Below, piece after piece: positions 40,960 through 48,819 of a stretch of 64,000 nucleotides of DNA. Within the stretch, counting starts at the first letter, position 1, and every line of letters starts with the position of its first letter. This stretch comes from Devosia sp. YIM 151766. GTDB lineage: Bacteria; Pseudomonadota; Alphaproteobacteria; Rhizobiales; Devosiaceae. Location: the NCBI RefSeq assembly GCF_030285925.1, contig NZ_CP127251.1, forward strand, positions 2,899,001-2,963,000, given 5' to 3'. Position numbers and translations under genes: made by a program. Below the pieces are notes generated by a model. It was not told the origin of the DNA and made no database searches. It saw only the letters and a list, made by a program, of their open reading frames with translations.

Positions 40960-41012
40960 TTGACTCATTCATAGCTCGATGGCTATCTATCATTCATAGC
41001 CATTCAGCTATG
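40960..41012 (+). promoter_or_regulatory. Promoter and ArsR-type operator of the arsR-DUF1801 operon
   Basis: CATAGCTCGATGGCTAT (40970-40986) and ATAGCCATTCAGCTATG (40996-41012) are an inverted repeat with 15 of 17 positions matching and a nine-base spacer. Its left arm overlaps a likely promoter, TTGACT (40960-40965) and TATCTA (40984-40989, spacer 18). The right arm ends 11 bases before the ArsR start, the normal arrangement for autorepression. Confidence 0.6.
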
Positions 41013-41023
41013 GATATGACATT

Positions 41024-41347
41024 ATGCCTGCCTCGCCCGATGATGTGTTCCGCGCCCTCGCCGATCCGACCCGGCGCGCTTTGTTCGAGCGCCTTTGCCG
41101 CGAGGGCGAGCGCACGGTCGGCGCGCTGACCAGCGGCGCCGGCGTCTCCCAGCCGGTGGTTTCGCGGCACCTGGCCGTCCTCAAGCGCGCCGGCCTGGTC
41201 GGGGACCGCCCCCAGGGCCGCCAGACCCATTACCGCGCCGAACTCGCCGCCCTCGCCCCCCTCAGCGACTGGACCCGCGACATGCAGACCTTCTGGCGAC
41301 AGCGCCTGGACGCGCTCGACGACCTTCTCCACAGGATGGACCAATGA
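41024..41347 (+). CDS. ArsR family transcriptional regulator
   Basis: Winged-helix repressor, 107 residues. FRALADPTRRALFERLC and VGALTSGAGVSQPVVSRHLAVLKRAGLV (recognition helix SQPVVSRHLAVL) are typical of the ArsR group that is paired with SRPBCC/AHSA1 proteins. No metal-binding cysteine motif (ELCVCDL) is present, so it is not a classical metal sensor. Its stop overlaps the next start. Confidence 0.9.
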   Translation: MPASPDDVFRALADPTRRALFERLCREGERTVGALTSGAGVSQPVVSRHLAVLKRAGLVGDRPQGRQTHYRAELAALAPLSDWTRDMQTFWRQRLDALDDLLHRMDQ

Positions 41348-41562
41348 ACCCGCACCTCTTCATCCGGCAGAGCCATCGCTGGATTTCGATTTTCTTCACC
41401 CTGACGGTGATCGCCAATTTCATCGCCCTGTTTGCCGGCCAGTCCTCTGACTGGCTGACCTATCTGCCGCTCCTGCCGTTATTCCTGCTTTTGCTCAGTG
41501 GGCTTTACATGTTCTTCTTGCCCTATATCGGCCGCTGGCGGAGCCGCCGCCTGGCCGGCTAG
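41344..41562 (+). CDS. Small membrane protein in the ArsR operon
   Basis: 72 residues, start ATG 41344 overlapping the ArsR stop (ATGA). Two probable transmembrane segments (WISIFFTLTVIANFIALFAG and YLPLLPLFLLLLSGLYMFFL) and a basic C-terminus (RWRSRRLAG). No known domain that I can name. Translational coupling puts it in the operon. Confidence 0.75.
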   Translation: MNPHLFIRQSHRWISIFFTLTVIANFIALFAGQSSDWLTYLPLLPLFLLLLSGLYMFFLPYIGRWRSRRLAG

Positions 41563-41667
41563 CGCATCGTGCAGAAAAGTGGAATCCGGCTTTCTGCACA
41601 AGCGATGCGACATCAAAGAGGAAGAGCCGGCGATTTGCTGCAATCCAATCGCATGAGGCTCCAGGAG
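41563..41667. repeat. Dispersed repeat, family E, inside the ArsR operon
   Basis: GCATCGTGCAGAAA (41563-41576) pairs with TTTCTGCAC...GCGATGC (41591-41608), giving a long hairpin, and a tail through CAATCCAATCGCATGAGGCT runs to about 41660, followed by AGGAGGA. It resembles a repeat I recall as widespread in Rhizobiales. Its end supplies the region directly before the next ribosome-binding site (CAGGAGG, 41661-41667). Confidence 0.6.
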
Positions 41668-41672
41668 GAACC

Positions 41673-42092
41673 ATGCCCGACAAGACCAGCCAACCGCCGA
41701 AATTGCTCTCCGGGGGCAATCCGCAGATCGCCAAGGGTTATGGCGAGGCGCCCGTCAAGGCCTATATCGCCGCCATGCCCGGCTGGAAAAGCGCTGTCGG
41801 CCGGCGCATCGACGCCATTATCACGCGCGAAATTCCCGGCGTCGAAAAGGCGGTCAAATGGAACTCGCCCTTCTATGGCACCAAGAAGGATTACTGGTTC
41901 CTGAGCCTGCATTGCTTCGAGCGCTATGTGAAAGTCACCTTCTTCCAGGGCGCGTCGCTCGATCCCTTGCCCAAGGGCAAATCCAAATATCCCGCCGTGC
42001 GTTATCTCGACATCCATGAAGGTGACGATTTCGACGCGCAATTCACCGAATGGGTCAAGCAGGCGAGCCGCCTGCCCGGCGAGAAGATGTGA
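41673..42092 (+). CDS. DUF1801 domain protein, first copy
   Basis: 139-residue protein of the DUF1801/YdhG-like family, which is small and of unknown biochemical role. VKAYIAAMPGWKSAVGRRIDAIITREIPGVEKAVKWNSPFYG is typical (landmark VEKAVKWNSPFYG). ATG 41673 follows CAGGAGGAACC. A paralogue follows after nine bases. Confidence 0.8.
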   Translation: MPDKTSQPPKLLSGGNPQIAKGYGEAPVKAYIAAMPGWKSAVGRRIDAIITREIPGVEKAVKWNSPFYGTKKDYWFLSLHCFERYVKVTFFQGASLDPLPKGKSKYPAVRYLDIHEGDDFDAQFTEWVKQASRLPGEKM

Positions 42093-42101
42093 GGACGTCA
42101 A

Positions 42102-42515
42102 ATGCCCAAAGCCACTGCCGACTGGGACCAGTCCGAAGCCCCCGCCCATATCGACCGCCGCATCGCCGAATTGGGCGATTGGCGCGGCGAACTGTTGGCC
42201 CGCCTCCGCGCCCTCATCCTCTCGGCCGATCCGGGAATTGCCGAGGAATTCAAATGGAACAATCCGGTCTGGTCGCTCAACGGCATCATCTGCACCGGCG
42301 AGACCTATAAGGCCGCGGTCAAGACCACCTTTCCCAAAGGCGCCGCGCTCGACGATCCGCATGGGCTTTTCAATTCCAGCCTTGACGGCAATACCCGCCG
42401 CGCCATCGATTTCCGCCGGGACGAGAATTTCGACGAGGCGGCGTTTATCGCGCTGATCCGCGCCGCCATCGCCCTCAACAATGCCAAGAAACCCAGCCGG
42501 GAGCGCCTGCAATGA
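42102..42515 (+). CDS. DUF1801 domain protein, second copy
   Basis: 137 residues, related to the preceding gene: AEEFKWNNPVWSLNG matches the KWNSPFYG core of the first copy, followed by the FPKGAALDDP region that aligns with its FFQGASLDPL. Function unknown. Its stop overlaps the start of the AHSA1 gene (ATGA, 42512-42515). Confidence 0.8.
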   Translation: MPKATADWDQSEAPAHIDRRIAELGDWRGELLARLRALILSADPGIAEEFKWNNPVWSLNGIICTGETYKAAVKTTFPKGAALDDPHGLFNSSLDGNTRRAIDFRRDENFDEAAFIALIRAAIALNNAKKPSRERLQ

Positions 42516-42940
42516 CCCAGACCGACACCGAAACCCGCTCCGTCGTGGTCGAACGCGATTTTGTGCATCCGCCGGAAAAACTCTGGCGCGCCCTGACCCA
42601 GCCGCACCTGATCGAAGACTGGCTGATGAAGAATGATTTCGTGCCCAGCCCGGGGCACAAATTCCAGCTGCGCGGCGAATGGGGCGGCATTATCGATTGC
42701 GAAGTGCTGGCCATCGAACCCGATCGCAGCCTGTCCTATACGTGGAACTTCGCCAATGACGACCCGGCCTATGCGCTGGCAAGCGTCGTCACCTTCACCC
42801 TCACCCCCAATGCCGCCGGCACCCATCTGCGCGTCGAACAAAGCGGCTTCCGCCCCGGGCAGAAACAGGCCTATGGCGGGGCCCATGCCGGCTGGAAACA
42901 ATTCCTCGGCAAGCTCGAAGAAACGCTGGCCGGTCTGTAA
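42512..42940 (+). CDS. SRPBCC (AHSA1-type) domain protein
   Basis: 142 residues. SRPBCC/AHSA1 fold, a hydrophobic ligand-binding or ATPase-activating fold: VVVERDFVHPPEKLWRALTQPHLIEDWLM, SYTWNF and HAGWKQFLGKLEETL. Such genes are commonly paired with an ArsR repressor, which here is first in the same operon. The ligand is unknown. Confidence 0.87.
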   Translation: MTQTDTETRSVVVERDFVHPPEKLWRALTQPHLIEDWLMKNDFVPSPGHKFQLRGEWGGIIDCEVLAIEPDRSLSYTWNFANDDPAYALASVVTFTLTPNAAGTHLRVEQSGFRPGQKQAYGGAHAGWKQFLGKLEETLAGL

Positions 42941-42980
42941 TCGCTCGTCCCGCCCCTTAACTTTCACCCCCTTCACCTTC

Positions 42981-43400
42981 GCCGCTGGCCACCGCGTCAT
43001 TCCCGCGAAAGCGGGAACCTCCGTTAAAAAAGCCAAAGCCTCGCTGTCGAGGGAAGGGAGCTAGATATTATCCCACCCACTCGTCACCCTCGCGCTCGAC
43101 GCGAGGGTCCTGTGTCTGTTGAGCCTGCCGCAAGAGCCCCCGCGTCAAGCGCGAGGGCGACGATCCGGGATGCGGCTCGCGAGCAAGACCGCGCCGCTGG
43201 CCACCGCGTCATTCCCGCGAAAGCGGGAACCTCCGTTAAAAAAGCCAAAGCCTCGCTGTCGAGGGAAGGGGGTCACCCCCAATCCCCCACTCGTCACCCC
43301 CAATCCCCCACTCGTCACCCTCGCGCTCGACGCGAGGGTCCTGTGTCTGTTGCGCCTGCCGCAGGAGCCCCCGCGTCAAGCGCGAGGGCGACGATCCGAA
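42981..43400. repeat. Two interleaved near-identical repeat copies (families B-half and C)
   Basis: A 78-base unit containing CCCGCGAAAGCGGGAACCTCC and TCGCTGTCGAGGGAAGGG occurs at 42981-43058 and 43193-43270. An 87-base unit beginning TCGTCACCCTCGCGCTCGAC and ending CGACGATCCG occurs at 43081-43167 and 43312-43398 with few differences. So the B-C order is duplicated. Between them lies a 21-base tandem, TCGTCACCCCCAATCCCCCA(C), at about 43270-43311. No gene is visible from 42941 to 43596. Confidence 0.8.
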
Positions 43401-43431
43401 AAGAGGGCGATATATGCGCCGACGCCACTTA

Positions 43432-43574
43432 GACCTCATGGTGAGCTTGTCGGACCACGAGGTCGCGGCCACGGCGCTCCCAACCTCGTCCTTCGACATC
43501 CTGTGCTTGCCGAAGGGTCAGGATGAGGTCTGCGGCAGATTGGAGCCTGCCGAAAGATCAGAATGAGGCCTGCG
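43432..43574. repeat. Dispersed repeat, family D (CCTCAT...GAGC...GAGGT)
   Basis: Imperfect inverted units: ACCTCATGGTGAGCTTGTC (from 43434), ACCACGAGGT, then CCTCGTCCTTCGACATCCTG and GAAGGGTCAGGATGAGGTCT (to 43531), and a decayed third unit GAGCCTGCCGAAAGATCAGA (43543 on). It abuts the 3' end of the HNH gene. Confidence 0.6.
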
Positions 43575-43596
43575 AGAAAATCGCGCGCCAATCCTC

Positions 43597-44154
43597 TTAC
43601 GGCTCCAATTCGATGTCCCAATAGAGATAATCGAGCCAGCTCTGATGCAGGTGATTGGGCGGGAAGGCCCGGCCATTATTGTGCAGGTCATAGACGCTGG
43701 GCGCGTAAGGCGTCTGGTGCGGGAACATCTTGATTTCCTTGGGCAGCCGATTGGCCTTGCGCAGATTGCACGGCGCGCAGGCCGCCACCACGTTTTCCCA
43801 GGTGGTCAGCCCGCCCTTGGAGCGGGGAATGACGTGATCGAAGGTCAATTCGTGCGGGCTGCCGCAATATTGGCATTGGAAACGGTCGCGCAGGAACACG
43901 TTGAAGCGGGTAAAGGCGGGATGGCGTGCCGGCTTCACATAATCCTTGAGCGACACCACGCTGGGCAAGCGCATCGCGAAACTGGGCGAGCGGATGATCG
44001 TCTCGTATTCGGAAACGATATTCACGCGATCCAGGCACACCGCCTTGATGGCGTCCTGCCACGACCATAGCGAGAGCGGATAATAGCTGAGAGGCCGGAA
44101 ATCGGCATTCAGCACCAGGGCGGGACAGGTCTCAGGCGACACATGGATGGTCAC
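43597..44154 (-). CDS. HNH endonuclease
   Basis: 185 residues. LVLNADFRPLSYYPLSLWSWQDAI at the N-terminus is a conserved opening of a chromosomally encoded HNH family. The nuclease core is CQYCG, LTFDHVIPRSKGG, TWENVVAACAPCN, giving HNH residues (D-H, N, C-x-x-C zinc pairs). It is single, with no linked methylase or phage genes. Function in the cell is not known. Confidence 0.9.
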   Translation of the reverse strand: MTIHVSPETCPALVLNADFRPLSYYPLSLWSWQDAIKAVCLDRVNIVSEYETIIRSPSFAMRLPSVVSLKDYVKPARHPAFTRFNVFLRDRFQCQYCGSPHELTFDHVIPRSKGGLTTWENVVAACAPCNLRKANRLPKEIKMFPHQTPYAPSVYDLHNNGRAFPPNHLHQSWLDYLYWDIELEP

Positions 44155-44306
44155 TTGAGTCTCCCGGATCGGGAATCGCGTAAGTCCATAGCTCCATTAT
44201 ACTAAGCCCTTTATGTCGGGCATGTGAAGCGGCATGTCGGGCTTATTTTTGCTTCGGCGCGCCGGGACGAAAGGAGCGTCGGGAAATCGGGTCCCGCCGG
44301 ATTTCT

Positions 44307-44957
44307 TTACAGCCCCGCGATGAACTGCGTCGCAAAGGCCAGTCCGTCCGGCGCGATGCCATGGGCCACGCCCCGGCTGACGTGATAATGCACGTCGAAC
44401 CCGGCGTCGCGCAAAGCCGCGTCCGCCTCGGCGCTGAGATTGGGATCGACCACCTCGTCCAGATCGCCATGCACCAGGCAGATCGGCGGCTTGGCCAGGT
44501 GCCCGCCTCCCAAGCCCTCGGGCGGCACCAAGGCGCCGGAAAAGCCGATAATGCCCATCAATTTCTGTTCCGCCGGCAGCGCCGTGCCGACATGCAGCGC
44601 CATCATCGCCCCCTGGCTGAAGCCGGTCAGCATGGTGCGCTCCGGCGTCAAGCCGGTCTGGCTCCACAGATCGTTGAGGAATTCGATCAGCACCGGCCGC
44701 GCCGCCTGCAATCCGCTCTGGCGGCTGGCGACGCGATCGCCGCTCCAATCGATGGCGAACCATTGGTAGCCGCCCATGCCCAGCGCTTCCGGCGCATGCG
44801 GCGAGACGAACAGGGCGCCGGGCAGGACGCCCTGCCAATGCGGCGCCAGCCCGATGAGGTCGTGGCCGTCGCTGCCATAGCCATGCAGCAGCACCATGGC
44901 GGCATCGGGCGCCCCGCCATTGGCCGGGGCCAGCATCGGGCCGGAAAGCTTGGTCAT
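44307..44957 (-). CDS. Alpha/beta hydrolase (phospholipase/carboxylesterase family)
   Basis: 216-residue serine hydrolase. LLHGYGSDGHDLIG (oxyanion region), nucleophile Ser in GFSQGAMM, Asp in VHGDLDEVV and His in SRGVAHGI complete the triad. The family includes carboxylesterases and acyl-protein thioesterases; the substrate is unknown. Its start overlaps the stop of the glycosylase gene (ATGA, 44954-44957). Confidence 0.88.
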   Translation of the reverse strand: MTKLSGPMLAPANGGAPDAAMVLLHGYGSDGHDLIGLAPHWQGVLPGALFVSPHAPEALGMGGYQWFAIDWSGDRVASRQSGLQAARPVLIEFLNDLWSQTGLTPERTMLTGFSQGAMMALHVGTALPAEQKLMGIIGFSGALVPPEGLGGGHLAKPPICLVHGDLDEVVDPNLSAEADAALRDAGFDVHYHVSRGVAHGIAPDGLAFATQFIAGL

Positions 44958-45625
44958 AAAAGGCTCGTTTCCCTGTTCTTCACTGCGGCGAAATAGCGCC
45001 AGAACATCAGCGCCGCCACCGAACGATGCGGCGACCAGTCCCGCGCCAGCCCGATCATCTCCTTGATCGTCGGCCGGGCGTCAAGGCCGAGCCCGTGATG
45101 CGCCGCCTTGAGCAGCGCCAGGTCGCCGGCCGGAAAAATGTCGGGATGTCCGCCGCAGAACAGCAGATAGACCTCGGCCGTCCAGGGACCGACCCCCTTC
45201 AGCGTCACCAGACGCGCAATCGCCTCCTCCGCCGGCAACGCCTCGATCGCGGCGAAATCCAGCTCGCCCGCCACCACCGCTTCGGCCACGGCGCGCAGGG
45301 CCAGGAACTTGCCGCGCGAAAATCCCACCGCCCGCACACTCTCCTCATCGAGGCGCAGATAGCTCTCCGGCGTCAGCGCCCCCGGCACCGCCTCGAACCG
45401 CGACCAGATGGCCGCCGCGCTCTGCACCGACAATTGCTGCCCGCAGATCACCTTGGCCATGCCGGCGAAATGCCGGGGATTGACGCGCGGCAGCACCGTG
45501 CCGGCCATCGCCCGCATCGGCGCCAGCGCCGGCACCAGCTCCGTCAGCGCATCGAGATGCCAGGCCAGGCCCTCCGGCGTATCGATCCGCGGTGTCGGAG
45601 CGGAAGTTGCAATGATATTTGTCAT
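44954..45625 (-). CDS. DNA-3-methyladenine glycosylase II family protein
   Basis: Base-excision repair glycosylase of the HhH-GPD superfamily, 223 residues from ATG 45625. VICGQQLSVQSAAAIWSRF and the helix-hairpin-helix LVTLKGVGPWTAEVYLLF followed by the catalytic Asp in FPAGDLALL. Length suggests the short AlkA type without the Ada fusion. Coupled to the downstream esterase gene. Confidence 0.9.
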   Translation of the reverse strand: MTNIIATSAPTPRIDTPEGLAWHLDALTELVPALAPMRAMAGTVLPRVNPRHFAGMAKVICGQQLSVQSAAAIWSRFEAVPGALTPESYLRLDEESVRAVGFSRGKFLALRAVAEAVVAGELDFAAIEALPAEEAIARLVTLKGVGPWTAEVYLLFCGGHPDIFPAGDLALLKAAHHGLGLDARPTIKEMIGLARDWSPHRSVAALMFWRYFAAVKNRETSLL

Positions 45626-45707
45626 AGATCCTGATATCCTGGCCCCGCCTCGCCCGCCTCCTCGGGAAGCGCCGGGGAGAGCCCTTCTGTTGGACGACCT
45701 CGATTCC

Positions 45708-46550
45708 ATGCCCGCCCTGCTCCGTTTCGCCCCCAGTCCCAATGGCTATCTCCATCTCGGGCACGCCCTTTCGGCGCTGCTCACCTGGGACGCGGCGGCG
45801 ACGCTTGGCGGCACGGCTCTGCTACGCATCGAAGACATCGACATCAACCGCTGTAAACCCGAATTTATCCGGGCCATATTCGAGGACCTCGCCTGGCTGG
45901 GCCTCGCCTGGCCCGAACCCGTCCTCCACCAGTCCGAACGTTTCCAGCTCTATGCCGACGCCGCCAATCGTCTGCGCGACATGGACCTGCTCTATCCCTG
46001 CTTCTGCTCCCGCGCCGATATCGCCGCCCAGTCCACCGGCAAAGATCCCGATGGCGCCCCGCTCTATCCCGGCACCTGCCGGCATCTGTCCAATGCCGAA
46101 CGCATTGCCGGGCTGGAGCGCGGCGATCCGGTGCAGTTCCGTCTCGACATGACCAAGGCCACCGCCCGCACCGGCCTGCTGACCTATACAATCGTCGGAC
46201 CCACTATTCTCGACCGGCCGCAGATCCGCTATGCCCGTCCGGAACGCTGGGGCGACGTGGTGCTGCAACGCAAGGATGTGCCCACCAGCTATCATCTCAG
46301 CGTCGTCGTCGACGACGCCGCGCAGGGCATCACCCATGTCACCCGCGGCAAGGACCTCGAAGCGGCCACCGATGTGCATGTTTTGCTGCAAATGCTGCTC
46401 GAAATGCCAACAATGCGTTACCACTTCCACCGATTGGTGAAAGACGACACTGGCGGGAAACTCTCCAAATCGAAAGGCTCGCCCAGCCTGCGCGACCTGC
46501 GCGCCCAGGGCTGGACCCCCGCCGACATCCGGCGCCGCATCGGCTTCTAG
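45708..46550 (+). CDS. gluQ: Glutamyl-Q tRNA(Asp) synthetase
   Basis: Truncated glutamyl-tRNA synthetase paralogue that attaches glutamate to queuosine in tRNA-Asp. 280 residues from ATG 45708, much shorter than GltX and without an anticodon-binding domain. RFAPSPNGYLHLGHALSALL (HIGH region), a zinc site CFCSR...YPGTCRH, and KLSKSKG (KMSKS equivalent). Divergent from the glycosylase gene with 82 bases between starts. Confidence 0.93.
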   Translation: MPALLRFAPSPNGYLHLGHALSALLTWDAAATLGGTALLRIEDIDINRCKPEFIRAIFEDLAWLGLAWPEPVLHQSERFQLYADAANRLRDMDLLYPCFCSRADIAAQSTGKDPDGAPLYPGTCRHLSNAERIAGLERGDPVQFRLDMTKATARTGLLTYTIVGPTILDRPQIRYARPERWGDVVLQRKDVPTSYHLSVVVDDAAQGITHVTRGKDLEAATDVHVLLQMLLEMPTMRYHFHRLVKDDTGGKLSKSKGSPSLRDLRAQGWTPADIRRRIGF

Positions 46551-46672
46551 GCCTCCCCGCGCAGGGAATTGTTCACCTCGCGGCGAATTCATGCCATTTA
46601 TGACGCAGTGGCAGCTGGCCCCATTGCCTATATCAATGGCGAACCCGCTGGACCCTCATCCGTTAGGCTCAC

Positions 46673-46873
46673 ATGCAAACCCTTCTCAATATCGCCATCG
46701 CCCTCGCGCTGCTCTTTGTCGTTATCGTGCTGGGCATGGGCCTGTGGAACATGCTCAAGGGCGGGTCGGGCAATACCAGCCAGCGCCTGATGCGCCTGCG
46801 TGTCATCGGTCAGGCCATTGCCCTGATTCTGCTCCTGGGCGCCCTGTTCTTCTTCGGCGGACAGGTCCGATAA
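46673..46873 (+). CDS. HIG1 domain twin-transmembrane protein
   Basis: 66 residues, two transmembrane helices (NIAIALALLFVVIVLGMGLW and VIGQAIALILLLGALFFF) with the conserved loop GNTSQRLMRLRVIGQ between them. This is the HIG1-type pattern known from respiratory supercomplex factors. Inner membrane. 15 bases before the adenosyltransferase. Confidence 0.8.
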   Translation: MQTLLNIAIALALLFVVIVLGMGLWNMLKGGSGNTSQRLMRLRVIGQAIALILLLGALFFFGGQVR

Positions 46874-46888
46874 GGGGCGGCGCGGAAC

Positions 46889-47482
46889 ATGGTCAAGCTC
46901 AACGCCATCTATACGCGAACCGGCGACAAAGGCACGACCGGCCTGGTGCGTGGTCCGCGCCGATCCAAGCATGATCTGCGCATCGAGGTCTATGGCACGG
47001 TCGAGGAAGCCAATGCCTTTATCGGCAATGCCCGGCTGGCCGCCGCGGACATGCCCCAGCTCGACCTGCTTCTGGGCCGCATCCAGAACGATCTCTTCGA
47101 TGTCGGCTCCGATCTGGCGACGCCCGGCGCCGACGATCCCGATGCCCAATATCCCAGCCTGCGCATCCGCCCGATTCAGACCGAATGGCTTGAAAACCAG
47201 ATCGACCGTTTCAATGCCGATCTCGAGCCGCTGAAAAGCTTCGTCCTGCCCGGGGGCACGCCCTTGTCGGTCGCCCTGCACCTAGCCCGCACCATAACCC
47301 GCCGCGCCGAACGGCTGGTTTCCGCATTGCTCGCGGCGGAGCCCGACACCAATCCTCAGACCATGATTTATCTCAATCGCCTGTCGGACCTGCTATTCGT
47401 GCTGGGTCGCGTGGCCAATGAAAATGGCGCCAAGGATGTCTTGTGGGTGCCGGGAAATTACGGCGACGTGAAAAAGGGCTGA
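46889..47482 (+). CDS. Cob(I)alamin adenosyltransferase, PduO type
   Basis: Makes adenosylcobalamin from cob(I)alamin and ATP. 197 residues. IYTRTGDKGTTGLVRG (N-terminal ATP-binding motif), FVLPGGTPLSVALHLARTITRRAERL with the Arg cluster, and YLNRLSDLLFVLGRVAN are all present. No cobalamin riboswitch is visible upstream. Confidence 0.95.
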   Translation: MVKLNAIYTRTGDKGTTGLVRGPRRSKHDLRIEVYGTVEEANAFIGNARLAAADMPQLDLLLGRIQNDLFDVGSDLATPGADDPDAQYPSLRIRPIQTEWLENQIDRFNADLEPLKSFVLPGGTPLSVALHLARTITRRAERLVSALLAAEPDTNPQTMIYLNRLSDLLFVLGRVANENGAKDVLWVPGNYGDVKKG

Positions 47483-47505
47483 TCGCCCGAGCAAGGAGAG
47501 AGGCA

Positions 47506-48189
47506 TTGTTCCTGCCCCTGCACGACGCCAATCCGATCCGCCACGTCCAATTCCCTTTCGTCAATTACGGCCTGATCGGCGTCACCATTCTGGCATTTCT
47601 CGTCCAGTCCGCGCTGCCGCCCGCCGCCTTCGAGCAGGCCACGATCAATTTCGGCATGATCCCCATCGTTGTGCGCGACCTCTATCCGCAGCCCGTGCCC
47701 TGGCTGCCCGACTGGGCGAACCTGGTCACCTATGCGTTCCTGCACACCGATTGGCTGCATCTGCTGACCAATATGCTGTTCCTGTGGGTCTTCGGCGACA
47801 ATATCGAGGACGCATTGGGCCATGTGAAATATCTGTTCTTCTACCTGGCCTGCGCGGTGCTGGCGGCGCTGACCCATCTGCTGTTCAATCTCGATGGCAA
47901 TGGCCCGCTGATCGGGGCTTCGGGCGCCGTCGCCGGGATCATGGGCGCCTATGTCCTGCTCTATCCCCATGCCCGGGTTTTCCTCCTGGCCCGTATCGTC
48001 TGGCTGATCCCCTTGCCGGTGCCGGCATTCTGGATGCTCGGCTTCTGGATCGCCAGCCAGTTCTTCTATGTCCTGGCGAGCAATGGCGAGGATGTGGCTT
48101 GGTGGGCCCATATCGGCGGCTTTCTCGCCGGCATGGCTCTGGTCGCGCCGCTGAAGCGCCGGGACCTGCCGCTCTTTGGCGGCCGCTGA
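47506..48189 (+). CDS. Rhomboid family intramembrane serine protease
   Basis: Membrane serine protease, 227 residues, about six to seven transmembrane segments. TTG 47506 is the best start, as AAGGAG (47493-47498) lies seven bases upstream; a longer frame overlapping the previous gene lacks such a site. Key residues: HTDWLHLLTNMLFLWVFGDNIED (conserved loop and N-terminal His/Asn region), catalytic Ser in GASGAVAGIMGAY and His in WAHIGGFLAG. Substrates are unknown. Confidence 0.88.
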   Translation: MFLPLHDANPIRHVQFPFVNYGLIGVTILAFLVQSALPPAAFEQATINFGMIPIVVRDLYPQPVPWLPDWANLVTYAFLHTDWLHLLTNMLFLWVFGDNIEDALGHVKYLFFYLACAVLAALTHLLFNLDGNGPLIGASGAVAGIMGAYVLLYPHARVFLLARIVWLIPLPVPAFWMLGFWIASQFFYVLASNGEDVAWWAHIGGFLAGMALVAPLKRRDLPLFGGR

Positions 48190-48284
48190 TTCTCCGTCTT
48201 TGCCGAAAAGCCAGTCCACCCCGGAAGGTTTTGTTTACGCCTTGTCCATAAGCTCGGCCCGGTATTGATCAGGAAGCCCGACCC

Positions 48285-48467
48285 TTGGACATCGATCTCT
48301 CCATGCAGATGCTCGCCGCGCGCCATGCCGCGACGAACAATGCCGTGCAGATCGCCGTCTTCAAGAAGGCGCATGAAATGCAGACCGAATTGCTCGAAAC
48401 GCTCATGCAGACCGCCCTCAGCGCCCCGCCGCCCGGCCAGGGCCTCCGCATCGACAAACTGGCTTGA
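48285..48467 (+). CDS. Small putative motility protein (YjfB-like)
   Basis: 60 residues from TTG 48285 with AGGAAG (48271-48276) nine bases upstream. DIDLSMQMLAARHAATNNAVQIAVFKKAHEM followed by a helical LLETLMQT fits the small YjfB motility family. No flagellar genes are in the window, so the role is inferred from similarity that I recall rather than context. Confidence 0.6.
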   Translation: MDIDLSMQMLAARHAATNNAVQIAVFKKAHEMQTELLETLMQTALSAPPPGQGLRIDKLA

Positions 48468-48479
48468 TCCGGGGGTCGC

Positions 48480-48689
48480 ATGACCAATCCCAGCGGTATC
48501 GGCCCCGCCGTCATGATCACCCGCATCGCCCAGGAGAACGGCGCATCGCTTGCCACGCAATTGGCCAAAGTGGCTGAATTGCGCATGCAAATGGCCATCG
48601 CCCAGGCCGAGCAGGCGGACAAGCTTTCCTCCGATGAACAGGCCCCGGCCAATCCCATCAACGGCGCCGAAGTCGATCTGCTGATCTAG
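48480..48689 (+). CDS. Small conserved-looking protein next to the YjfB-like gene
   Basis: 69 residues from ATG 48480, 12 bases after the previous stop, with GGGG upstream. Mostly helical: GPAVMITRIAQENGASLATQLAKVAELRMQMAIAQAEQADKL (landmark MAIAQAEQADKL). No named domain. Shared spacing and direction suggest a two-gene unit with the YjfB-like gene. Confidence 0.55.
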   Translation: MTNPSGIGPAVMITRIAQENGASLATQLAKVAELRMQMAIAQAEQADKLSSDEQAPANPINGAEVDLLI

Positions 48690-48819
48690 GCTCCTGTGGG
48701 CCGGAATACACTCGAATCCGCTCCGTCCGAAGCCAGGCTGGCCCCCACGGAAGTTTTTGCCTTTGGCTCTGGCTTTCACTATGGTCCGCGCGGCTTTTCC
48801 TGCCCATCACAAGATCATC

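Noticed and set aside
43076..43400. Possible CRISPR array
   Set aside because: Two copies of long units with palindromes and unequal spacing, no regular spacers and no cas genes; they are dispersed intergenic repeats.
43597..44154. HNH gene as part of a restriction system, phage or homing element
   Set aside because: No methylase, intron or phage neighbours; the protein has the opening typical of a stand-alone chromosomal family.
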